Assembly: GCA_021397835.1 (NCBI GenBank)
Contig: JAJFZO010000094.1
Coordinates: 9,710,001-9,774,000, forward strand
Length of the DNA stretch: 64,000 nt
Reading direction: 5' to 3'
From: Moringa oleifera
Lineage: Eukaryota > Streptophyta > Magnoliopsida > Brassicales > Moringaceae
Shown: in pieces, positions 22,888-39,249 of the stretch
Position numbering within the stretch: the first letter of the stretch is position 1
Layout of the letters: each line of letters opens with the position of its first letter
The notes under the pieces: model-generated
The model's input: only the letters and a program-made list of their open reading frames with translations
What the model was told of the DNA's origin: nothing
Database searches by the model: none
Made by a program: the position numbers and the translations under genes

Positions 22888-23717
22888 ATTTGTGGGCGGT
22901 TTTCTAGGAAATTTCTTGTTGGTTTCTCTAATAGTTTGACATATGGCTCTTTGTAGGTCATTTGTCTCATGACATTATGCAATGTTAGGGATAATGCACT
23001 TTTGTAAGTAGCATGCCTTCTCCAGTTATACCATGCCATATATCAGGAAGTGATGGAGAGAGAAATAGAATCAGAAGAAAAGGACAATAGGATGAAGTTC
23101 ATCACTATGCAATTAGGATCAAAGAAATTTTGAAATTCCTCATAAGGAGAAATAATGTTTCTTTGTTTTGATCAGATTCAAAAAATTGATCGGAGAAATA
23201 ATGTTTCAGTCCACTCTAGTTGAATTACCTTTTAAAGTGTTCCAACGATGAGATGAAATTATCAGACATGGGTATGATCACTGGAAAGAATTGAATATTC
23301 CTATCATCTTTGGTTCCTATGATGATATTCTCATCATATTCATACAGATTCTGTTGTCAAAGAAGTTTATGTACTACATCATGAATTAGATTTATTTCTG
23401 TCTCGACTAATTTCATTCAATAAATTTAGGCTTTTGGTCACTAATGTAATATCCCTTTATCATAGAAACCTTCTTCTTGACTAAGATGGCTTGGTATGAC
23501 GACAAGAAAGCATGTCAAGTTAAATGCAGGCACTGTCTTATTAACCAGAACGGCCCAAACTCTTCACCACTCTTTCTGCTAAAAACTATTCTTCTGTTCC
23601 CTTCCCTTAAAGACTTTGTATTCTCTTATCATATTATCTATCAACTACATATCTTATTCTATTCTTATCCCTCTGATCAGTTCAACTGCATTCCTCTCTT
23701 CCTCATGACCCAACGCT
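22888..23717. other. Intergenic upstream of the CLE peptide gene
   Basis: No gene seen. The open frame 23477-23887 is produced partly by the (CT)n run and crosses the CLE gene's first exon in another frame. This stretch must contain the CLE promoter; no TATA box stands out. Confidence 0.5.
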
Positions 23718-23812
23718 ATGAACAACTTCTCTTCATCTTTTCTTTTACTTCTCTTACTCTCTCACGTCTTCCCTCTTTCAAGTCTGTGCATGAGGAGACT
23801 TCAAGGTCTGTA

Positions 23813-23866
<54 letters not shown>

Positions 23867-24181
23867 CTAACTCAAACTGGGTGTTAGTCAGATGGTAGAA
23901 CTGACAAAGAGAAGGAACCATCAATGGAGTTTCTCGATACAGTAAGCATCTTACTTGAATCTCTGCAACTTTTCCATATGCTTTCCTCAATATTGTCAAT
24001 ATGTTCTTGATCCTTGCTTTGCTGACTGTCTCTATGTTCCTTTTCTCCATTGCAGTCACTGGTTGAAAGTCATCGTGAAGTTCAAAGGAAAGAGTTGCAT
24101 GAAGTTCATTCAGGACCCAATCCCATCAGTAATTCTGTCCCCAGATGTAAATTGAAAACAAAGTTAAGAAAAACTCCCTAA
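23718..24181 (+). CDS. CLE-family (CLAVATA3/ESR-related) signalling-peptide precursor, TDIF-like motif
   Basis: Three exons: 23718-23805, 23892-23941 and 24056-24181, encoding 87 residues, a usual size for CLE precursors. The start gives a classic signal peptide (MNNFSSSFLLLLLLSHVF). The first donor is CAAG|GTCTGT and its acceptor TTAGTCAG, joining in phase 1. The second intron runs ACA|GTAAGC to CCATTGCAG in phase 0. Residues 60-71 (24098-24133) read HEVHSGPNPISN. TDIF, the CLE41/44 product that keeps vascular stem cells undifferentiated through the PXY/TDR receptor, is HEVPSGPNPISN; only position 4 differs. A basic 15-residue tail follows. Precursors of this family are secreted and cut to a 12-13-residue ligand. 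Intron 1 (86 bases) is mostly a (CT)n microsatellite with a TACTAAC branch-point-like string. An alternative start at 23705 with donor TCT|GTATAC also stays open but lacks so good a leader. Confidence 0.8.
23817..23862. repeat. (CT)23 microsatellite inside intron 1 of the CLE gene
   Basis: Uninterrupted CT dinucleotides filling over half of an 86-base intron and forming its pyrimidine tract just 5' of the TACTAAC-like string at 23865-23871. Length changes here would alter intron size and possibly splicing. Confidence 0.95.
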
Positions 24182-24189
24182 CTATATGT

Positions 24190-24193
<4 letters not shown>

Positions 24194-24241
<48 letters not shown>

Positions 24242-24250
24242 CCCCCCCCC
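24194..24250. repeat. (CT)23 followed by a 12-base C run, just after the CLE stop codon
   Basis: Begins 12 bases after the stop at 24181, so it should fall in the 3' UTR. The transition from CT repeats to pure C is visible at about 24239. Confidence 0.95.
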
Positions 24251-27200
24251 TTATCATCTCCTAATACTTTGTTTTTTCTATACATGAAGTTTCTCAACTG
24301 AGATATTAAGAGAAGTTTAATCATAAGTATACTTCAGTAGTTCTTTATCAATGCAATTCCATAATCATCATAGTTTCTTTTCAATCAATCATCAACTAGG
24401 ATGATAGGTTCCTGATTCCTACTTGTTGAGAACACCATGCATGAGATGATGATCATTTTCATCAAGTGTAATGATCAAATTAACTTCAATCCTAGTTACA
24501 AGATGAATTAATCACTCTAAGGCCATCTTCTGTGTTAGCATGTCGGCCACGAATAATAATTTGATGAGACTGAATATTCCAGCTTATCATGTAGAGATAT
24601 AAGACAATGTTATAATCCAAAAAGAAACGTGGATTTCTTACCAATACTGATATTTTATGTACTTAATTATAAACAATATATAAGAGTAAGAAACCTAATT
24701 GAACCGTAATTTTTAGGTTTAGCTTGTGTGACAAAGTCAAGATCCCGGTGAAACTTGAAATCAGTGCATTCCCCTGGGATTGTATTGGAAAAAACACTTG
24801 AGGCAGAAATTTTGCCCCGGAAAGAGCAAACATTCATGTGATATACTACCAGCTGGTTACGGTCCATGTTTTCAATCTTTTGCTTCAAAAGGGTTTTCAC
24901 TATTAACTTCCCTGCTAGACAAAAATTAAAAACATACTAGAAATATATACCAAAGAAAATAATTATTTTACCAGTGGATTTCTTCAAATTGTTAGTAAAT
25001 TAAATATCCACAAAGCAAAACTAAAAATAAAAAAATGAGCAAGAACAGACAGATCCTAAGCCATGGTAAAACTTCGGGAAGTGTTTAGTTCACGTTCATA
25101 ACATGAACATTGTTATGATTTTTTTATTTTTCAAACATACTTTTGTGAAAGTTTAGACAGCAAATTTTGCTTTTCAAAAATTATGATTCTTTCACTGTTT
25201 GATGAAAATACTCTTTTCCTTTCCAGCTTCTTCACACAAACTAAGATGTTACCAGGAGCCTCCTTCTTAACAGGGTGACAAGATAGTCGGAGCCAATAGC
25301 TATTGTGATATGCCTTTTTAGTAATAGTTTAGTCTGTAAAATTATTGGAGTTGCACAAAGAACTCAGATTAATTCATTAATGAACACAAAAAAGAAAAAG
25401 AAAAAGGCAAGCTTGAAACCCTACAATATGATTTATGCATGCTGTGGCCTAGAAAAAATATATTGTAATACATCAATCATACTCAAGATCATTGTATTCA
25501 ATAATTTGGAGTCAGCAATGATATAATATTATCCATATTAAAAAATTAATCAATAGATCAATAAATTTATTTTTTTAAAAAAAAAGAGGCATAAAGATAG
25601 CTTTGATTAGAAATGAGACAACCTAAAAGACCAATAGGTTTTTTTTCTTAGAAAAATAAGTGATTCAGGTTGACCCAAGATATCAAATGGGAAAAAAGAA
25701 AAAGTTGACATCACATCACTACAAATGGGGCACCTTTACAAAGATGAGCCCAGTGCCCCGATAAGTTGATTTATCATAAGAGAGTGATTTCTATGTTTTC
25801 TTTAAATTGGTGGGTAAAGATTTCAATGGTCCAATTATCTTTTCAAAAAGATAAAGAGAGAGAGAGAGAGACGAGAAAAGATGAACATGATCATGAAAAG
25901 CATAATTGTACCAATTCTGGAAAAAGCAGATTATTCCTTTTGGTTTTGACAGAATAGCTTTCAAGTGTCTTCACCAAAGATGCTTGTAAACAATCTTACC
26001 TATCTGGTCATGGCGGCCTTCCCTGAAAACCCCAGCAGTAAATGAAAAGAATCAGAATCACAGGGACTGTTGACACTGGGGAGTACTCAAAGATCAGGCC
26101 TTTGTTAGGTGATCCTCTTTGTTATTTTTATTCGAACTTCTGTCGAATAGCTGGTGTGCATGCAACTGTCTGATTGGGCCAGGGCAAAAACTGGGCTATA
26201 TCACCTGGCTTCCATGCTGAAATGGGCTGACATGATCTTCTGCTCATGGTAGAGAAGAATGGTCATTGTGTTTCTGATCAACATCAGAGAGTATGTATTA
26301 CAACCTCTACATAAAACCCATGGAGATTTCAGCCATGGCTGTCACCACTCACCACTCAACAGCAAGAACATCATAGACTAAACTTGTGGGTCAATTACAA
26401 GCCACCATAACTCCATTTTGACAATTTCTCGCAATTTTCTCTGATTATTCAGCCATGAAAAAGCTAGGATGGATGGCGACGTGATATTGCTTTGCTATTG
26501 AGGCCGTTGTTAATTTAGCGGCCGAAAGGGTACCTATGTGACCTATCGATACACCCTTTACAAGAGGGCAGAATCACTGGCCTTTTAAGAGTTTAGAAGT
26601 TGCAGACAACAAAAGTCATCAACCCAAACCAGAAGATTTTGTCTGATCACAACAGCCACTCCAATCAAAAATCATTTTTCTTTTTTATTTTAAAAATTCA
26701 AAATTACACTTACTCAATATTTATTTTTAAAATTAATTCTATAACAAATTTTTCTACATTTCCAATATATATTTATTCATATAACAAGACTCTCAATGCA
26801 GTAATTGCTGAATGATTTAAATTGAAAAATTCTAAAATTTTAACTATCAATTATTTATAAAAAATAATTTAATAATATCAATATGCAAAACAATACTGTT
26901 TTTTTACTTGGGATTAAATTCTTGCTGATACTTCATAAAGTTGTGATGTTGTGATAAGATTAAATTTTTTGATAATGCTAGATGTTGATGTGTCCATTAA
27001 TTTGAGGTCCTACTTTATATTATATGTGAATATGCTTTATATGGTCCATATTGCATGATATAGAATCCTAACCTACCACTATAATTTCCACAATTTAATG
27101 CTAAAAAACGTGTCACTATATACCTTAGAATCAATCATAGGAAACTGTCAAGAAGAGAGCATGACACTTATGTAGTCTAGGTCGGTCCATTATTACTTGG

Positions 27201-29960
27201 ACACACCAACATGACACAAATGCAAATTATATTAGTTATACCAAGTTTGAATGCACAAACAACATTAATAATTGATCCATTATTGTTATGTTTGAGATAT
27301 TTTTTTCGGTTTTCTTTTTTCCGGCTTAAATCTTGCAAGCTATTTATATCATAAGCTTCGATGATAATGTGTGCAATTTATGTCATAATGTTGCCGTGTA
27401 AGAAAACGGTGTTTATAGCTATTAATGTTGTTAAATTTTTGAAAATATAACAAATATATATATATGATTGTTAATATTAATTTAATTTTGTTTTTAAATA
27501 ATATATGTGTTAAATTACTTTGATCTACATATTATCTATTTTGATACTATTTGTATATATTTATAAGATATTAATAAAAGATACAGTTTATATGTTATTT
27601 AATTTATTTATATAATTTTAAATAATATGATGTTAGAAACTTAATGATGTATATATCCACCATTAATTTTGGTACTAATTAAACTCTTAGATTTCATTGC
27701 GTGCCACACGTTTTCGTCAAATTATTCCTTGACGATGACTGCTTTTTGATCTTCTACTCTTTTTAGTTGTCAAAAGCGTTAACATTAATCTTGAATTTGG
27801 ATGCTCCTTTCAATTCCACTTTAGGAAAAGCCAAATTAAAGAGAAAGCCTAAAATTAACAAATGAGATTATGCCAAATGTCGTTAACATAAAAAATATCA
27901 TCTTAAGATCATGTGTTACACGTGTTTCCATTTTATTGATTTAAAAAAATCACGTAATTTAAATAAAATCAAATGAATCAGGATTTGTCACGGTTGATTT
28001 GTTAACAAATTTACCTTAAAAATATAAACACAGTTCAGTTCAAAAATTTAAATTAACTCAATTTTTTTGATATATTTTAACATATTTAAGGTTTGATTTA
28101 TTTTATTTTACTAGTTGTAATTACCATTTAAAGATTCAACCAAAATTTTTTATGAAATGTTTTTAAATCAATAATTTTTATTTATTAAAACTAGCAAAAT
28201 TATTAAAAACTCATAAAAAAATGTAAATTCTTTGTTTTTTTAATATTTAATTTGTGAGGAGGTGATAATATCATGCATTAATGAAAAATAAATAGAGATA
28301 AAAGGGTTTAACTCCATGGAAGGTACTTGACCAAAGCCAAGATAGTGAGAAAAAGAAAACTATAATTCAATTTATAGATATTTAATTATTTTTTAATTAA
28401 ATTAATTAGTGGGTATCTTTAGATCGTTTGGAATTTTGAGAAGCATATGGTATCTTATGAGGCATCCAATTCAAATCTGCAGTTGGCATCACACTTAAAC
28501 CTTGACGTTATCCTACTCATAAAATTAATTGGTCTATGCTTATATTAAATTAATAAGTTGTTTAATACCCAAAATGACCTTGACCAATTGATGGCTGGTC
28601 TTCAACCTCCATGGCGGTATCCTGTTCTTATTTCCTTAGTAGAGCCTATTCTTTCAATGTAACCCATTGAAAGTTACATCCCTACTGCTAAGATTGTGAA
28701 GCACCACCTACATGTTTTTTAATAATTGTTATGTAATTATTTTATATTTTAATAATATAAATATAATATATATTACTTATTATGAGATCTATCTTTTGGA
28801 ATTATTTCTTACATATTTAAAAATGGAAGAATATTTTTTTTGTTGTATATTAAAACTAACAATAAACAATATATTGAATCAAATGTTGATTTCATTATTT
28901 TCAAATTTATAAAAAATTTAAAATATAATTTTATTATTTAATTTCAAAATTGACACATTTTAAGTAGCTGAAAAGCAAAAGGCAAAATACTTTTATATTC
29001 TGGTAAACTTCAAAAATTTTGAATTTATGCCCTAATAAGTAATTTCCAGGTACAATCCTTTTAAGGCCAAATTGATGGATCTTCGGGCATTAGATTGTCA
29101 AGATAGAGTTTTATTGTGTTGGTGGGGCTGATATTGACCAGGTAGTCTAACACTTTAGTGGGATATAATTGCATAGTGGTCCACTAATGGTCATATTTAA
29201 GTACCATAAAATATTTTATTATTTAAAAATAATAATAAAAATGTTGTTAATTTAGTTTTTTTTTTTTTGACAAAACAATGGCTCCGAGGACACTCCAAAA
29301 AAAATGAATTAGTTAGCCGACAAAAATCATAGAAAGTAAATGTTCCATTATGTTTATATTTTAATTTGTTTAATAATTAAAATATAAAGATTTTTTAAAA
29401 AATTAAAAACGATTTTGAAAGTTCTGAACTGACCAAATTACATGAATGCCCGGCTTTCTTTTATTATTTCTTAGAAGTTTTTTAATTAATAAACCTGGTA
29501 AGATAATTAATGACTAAGTGCAAGACTAGTTCTTTGCATTTAAGATAATATATTTTGTTTGTCGATGTTACCTAATTAATTTTATTTTATTGTCTGATTT
29601 TATTTTTTTTGGATGATGAAGGATGTAAATAAATATATTCAAATTAGGTATCTATTTTGAATTTAAATAATTGAGGTATTTAGAAAAATTGTAAATATAT
29701 AGAAATAGGATATGGGAAAAAGGAGGAACGGATAAAAACGGTTCCTTAATTTGTAATGGACAAAACAAAATGTGACCGTTGGAAACCAAAATAAGAAATA
29801 AAAAAATATGATTGGAAAAAGAGGCATGATATGAGGGAATATTACGAAGGAAACCACGGCCGTCTCTACTCTGTCGGTCAGACCGTTTGGTGGCCGTACA
29901 TAATTTAAGTACCGGGGAAAATTGCAAAAATAAAGTGGATAAGAAGTTATCAATGAAAAT
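24251..29960. other. About 5.7 kb of AT-rich intergenic DNA without a recognised gene
   Basis: Only short open frames (24667-24900, 25305-25526, 25766-25957, 26600-26815, 28712-28912), none resembling a family I know. From about 26.7 to 29.6 kb the sequence is dominated by A/T strings such as TAATATTAATTTAATTT. The 26000-26470 part is more GC-rich and lacks an open frame. No LTR pair or coding transposon remnant was recognised. The right end should contain the MAPK promoter. Confidence 0.5.
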
Positions 29961-29962
29961 CA

Positions 29963-29970
29963 TATTTATA
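29963..29970 (+). promoter_or_regulatory. Possible TATA box of the MAP kinase gene
   Basis: TATTTATA about 520 bases upstream of the ATG at 30490. It is followed by a CT-rich stretch (30003-30035) typical of plant leaders. The transcription start is not visible from sequence alone. Confidence 0.3.
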
Positions 29971-30489
29971 CATTCACAGATCATAACCGCATCATTAGCT
30001 CTCCCTCCTCCTTCTGATCTCTCTCTCTCTCTCTCACGTCCGTGCTCTGGAGATCTCCCGATATCTAGGGTTTTCTATGACATTGAGAAAGAGCCCCGAC
30101 ATCTAGGGTTTTTGATCACTCTTTCTAATTCGGTTTGTCCCCTCGTTTTTGTTTTTCCTCTTGGATAGATCTGGTCGTATTTGATGGTGAACTTTGGGAG
30201 AACTTGAAGGTAAAATTCGGGTTTGGTTCCGGATTTGGATGAGAGAGAAGGTTCGTGGTTGCTGCATGTGTGTTGCTGTGAAGAAGGAAGTGGTATCAAG
30301 GAGAGACTGCGGGCTTGTTATTAGGGGCAGGTCTAGGTGGGGAAAATGCGGTTGAGTTTCTTGCAACTGCTTGGTTGCTGAGAGAATTGTGCGCTAGGAA
30401 TTTACTTTTACTCTGCGGTGCTTGGAAGAACAAGAAGATCAGAGGAATTGATCTCGTTGGTGCATGGTTTTTGAGATATTGTAGAAAAG

Positions 30490-36094
<5,605 letters not shown>

Positions 36095-36666
36095 ATTAAT
36101 GGTTGTTGGTGGGTATTTCACAAATGACCGCAACAAGCCCTGCTGAGAATCGGCAAAGTGTCTTTCCCTCTGAAATAGATGATTCTTGATAATGGTGTTC
36201 TCTTTCTAATTTATGCCATTGTGTAATTATATCACCTAGTGAATATATACATGAAAATAAATCAAATTAGTATTCCTTTCTAGATTCAGTGCAGACCTTC
36301 CATGTTTACCATTCAGGCTTCCTAGTGAGTATTTTCAGTTTCAATCCCACTCCTGTCATTGAATTTTGCTCTACAAGTCCTCAACTTTGCTAAGCACCTA
36401 AAAAAAAGTTGACATTGCAGTACTTTGGAAAGGCATGTCCTTTCTCTTATCGTAGATGTCTGCTTTCATTGTGAAATTGAACTGAGCAGGTGAAAGTCAG
36501 AAGGAGATATTGACAGTTAAAAGTTTAATGATGTCAAGAATAAAATTAGTGAATGCAATAGCCTCTCTAGCATCCAACTTCTGCTGTCAAAAGATGGATA
36601 TTGCTTATTCATGCTTAACAGACTTCAGAACAGAAATATGCATTTTTCCAGGGAGATTAACCAGTT
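36095..36666. other. Convergent 3' region of the MAPK and dioxygenase genes
   Basis: No gene. It should hold both 3' UTRs. AATAAA-like signals are present, such as GAAAATAAATCAAAT near 36255 for the plus-strand gene. Confidence 0.6.
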
Positions 36667-38076
36667 CTAGGCTTCATCCTGCTCTATTCTCATAGCATCC
36701 AGGTACGATTTCCCACGGAGCTCACGAGCAAACAGGCCTATCCAGTATTCTTCAGATGTCACTGTTTTGAACAAAGCTGGTGTTTGTTGAGTGATCAAGC
36801 TGGGTGCTGGACGTATAACTCCAGGTCCTGGGCTGTGGAATGTGGCAATTGACAGTCTTTCCTTCTCAGAGTTCACTGTCGCTCGATGCTCTATACTACG
36901 ATATGCGCCATTGGTTATGATCTGCAGTCCAAAAGGTAACCCCAAGACAGAACACAGCATGAGCTAGTTCTTCTCAGCTTCTTTTCATTATGAACAACGT
37001 CATTATTTTGATAATTACCTCAAGAATGTCTCCAACATTGACTATGAAGGCACCAGGCAGAGGCCTTACAGGAGCCCACTTTCCATCTTTCTTTATCTGC
37101 AGACCTTCTGCATCGTTGACTTGTAGGAGGATGGTAAGGGCTGCTGCATCAGAATGAGGAGTGAGGCCAATAGCCTGCATTGGCTGTGGACAAGGAGGGT
37201 AATAATTCATCCTCGTCGCCTGCTTTCCATCTTTGAAGTATTCTTTCATTTCTTCATATCTTATGTTTAGGGCTTTAGCTATCTTTTCCATGATTGCCAT
37301 GGCTAGATCTTGCAGTTCTGATGAGTAAACCTCCAATGTATCTCTGCAGAACACATGAAAGTAGTCCTATTAATGCAAACTTGCGTTCACAAGCACGTAC
37401 TTGGAGATGAAGATGGAGATGGAGATGACCTGAAAGGAAGAGGGAGGTTTGGGAACAAATGAGGTTTCCGGGAACTAACTGGACGTGTGGTCAGGAAGAA
37501 AATGTCACACCAATCAAGTTTCTGCTCCTGAGAAACAACAAATGCTTGCCCAAATCCTTCTACTTCTCCAGGATACTGCCACAGCTTTTTCTTCTCTTCC
37601 ACTGGTAGATTGAAGAAGTCCTGTAACTCTGCCTTTACTTTCTCCACCAAAGCAGAGTTTACTCCATGGTTTATCAACCGCAGGAAGAAGCCAAATCAAT
37701 CTTAATAACATGATAATTACAATTATATGAGTTCTAATTACTGTTTTGATGAAGAAAAAGAGGCTATAGATAATAATTATTGTAGACATTTTCACAAGCA
37801 AAAACACCATGAGTGAGGAGGTTGATTTACCTGGAAGAAACCCCAGTCTGTGCAAGCAGAGTGCAGCTTTGCTAACTCTGAGTCCATTGATTCTTCCGAA
37901 GACAACCTCTGCATGTCGATCACAGGGATCTCAAGCATCAAAGCAGCATCAGAAACAATCGCTTTTTCTTGGTCAGGACGTATGTATCTGGGTGGGATTG
38001 TGATCATCGGCTCCTTAGCCAACTCTTGAACACAAGGCACAGGGAGAGAGCTTAACTTCACTGCTTTCGGTTCCAT
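36667..38076 (-). CDS. 2-oxoglutarate/Fe(II)-dependent dioxygenase, SRG1-like, with a defective splice acceptor
   Basis: Four exons by homology: 38076-37831, 37677-37430, 37343-37019 and 36921-36667, giving 357 residues, the usual length. The N-terminal half carries IPVIDMQRL and DWGFFQ|LINHGV of the DIOX_N region. The C-terminal half has iron ligands in LTPHSDA (H228, D230) and EHRATV (H285), and the 2-oxoglutarate Arg in RLSIATF (R295, S297). [18 protein letters not shown] is typical of the SRG1/codeine-demethylase-like clade, cytosolic oxidases of specialised metabolites; the substrate is unknown. Intron 1 has a good donor (TTCCAG|GTAAAT) but ends CTTCCTGCGG before TTGATAAAC, with GG where AG is needed. 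No nearby AG keeps frame, so this is either a recent pseudogene, a GT-GG intron or a sequence error. All other motifs are intact. Confidence 0.85.
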
Positions 38077-39080
38077 GCTTTTACCAGAAAGATGGAAACA
38101 GCTCTTTCAGTAAAAGTTCTGGTTTTGCTTAAGCCGGCACTGCCTTATCAGTTCAAGCCACTAAATTGGTGATCAATGATGAGACTAAATCAAGCAGAAA
38201 ACTAGTTTCCCTCATCGTAGTTGCTGCCTACTCACAAGATATTTACTCATTCTCTTGGACAATCCAAGTGGTCAGACGTGCTTCTGGGTTTAGGACCTAC
38301 TTTGCTTTTCCTTTTGATTTGGTCTTGCTTGCTAAGGATTCTTAGTGCCACTTTACTCTGTAATATTTTATTTCTTGTGAAGAGTCATTGTCAGAGTTGC
38401 CATCAACAAGCTTCTAAACAGAATTGGGTCCAAAGTCACTTTCCTTGTGAGCCCAACATCAGAAATTGGAAGAAGTTGAAATGAATTTCTATGTACCAAC
38501 TAATGGGCAAAAATAAATCTGAACTTCTAACAGCATACTAGTGTAAGTTAAATGGTTTGATCTCTGAATAAATCTTCAGTGAACAGGGAAGGGAGCAGTG
38601 CATAATGAGTTCATGATGAACAAATGAACATCCTATGTTATTTCTTAAGCAGCAGCTCAACCAAAAGCAGATGCAAACAAAAGTGGGCAATTGGTGGCAA
38701 TGCAATATTCAAGAATATAATCTGTTGATGTTGAAACTTCATATTTTGCCAAGTTTGTAAGTCAGAAGATTACCACTTGGGGATCACATGGCATGATTAT
38801 CAACATTTCTTTAGTGATCTCCAGCTCAGTCTAAGCACATCTGTCTCTTATCAAACTGAAATCCATATGTGAGACATCCTCACAGGCAAAAGCCTGCAAT
38901 CTTGACTGCACAAATATGCAAACAAATCTACAAACCTAAATCCTAATTTCCAATCAAAGTGCTTTAAGGCTGATCCATCCGCTGTGAAACCACTTTTCCT
39001 TTCTACTTCGTACAAAAGGATGTACAGTAAACCCATAGAATTAAACATATCCATACTAGAACCAACGACAATATTTAATA
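38077..39080. other. Intergenic upstream of the dioxygenase gene
   Basis: Contains the dioxygenase promoter. Open frames at 38221-38484 (+) and 38851-39054 (-) resemble nothing known. No repeat was recognised. Confidence 0.5.
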
Positions 39081-39249
39081 CGATGTTGTATGAGATTTTT
39101 TTTTAATTTGAATAACACATACAAATTTTATTTATCAAATAAATTTATATACATAATAAACTTAATTAAAAATTTAAAATAAAATGATTGTAAATCACAA
39201 ATAAACTAATGATTGAAACTTAAAAATTGTATAATTATAGTAATTTAAT

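Noticed and set aside
23477..23887. 136-residue plus-strand frame ending in Ser-Leu repeats
   Set aside because: The C-terminal repeat is simply the (CT)n microsatellite translated, and the frame crosses the CLE signal-peptide exon in a different phase.
23705..24181. Alternative CLE model starting at ATG 23705 with donor TCT|GTATAC
   Set aside because: It stays in frame, but its leader is much less hydrophobic and its donor weaker than in the 23718 model (CAAG|GTCTGT).
26000..26470. GC-richer island considered as a microRNA precursor or small gene
   Set aside because: No convincing long hairpin or known microRNA sequence, and no open frame; only composition differs.
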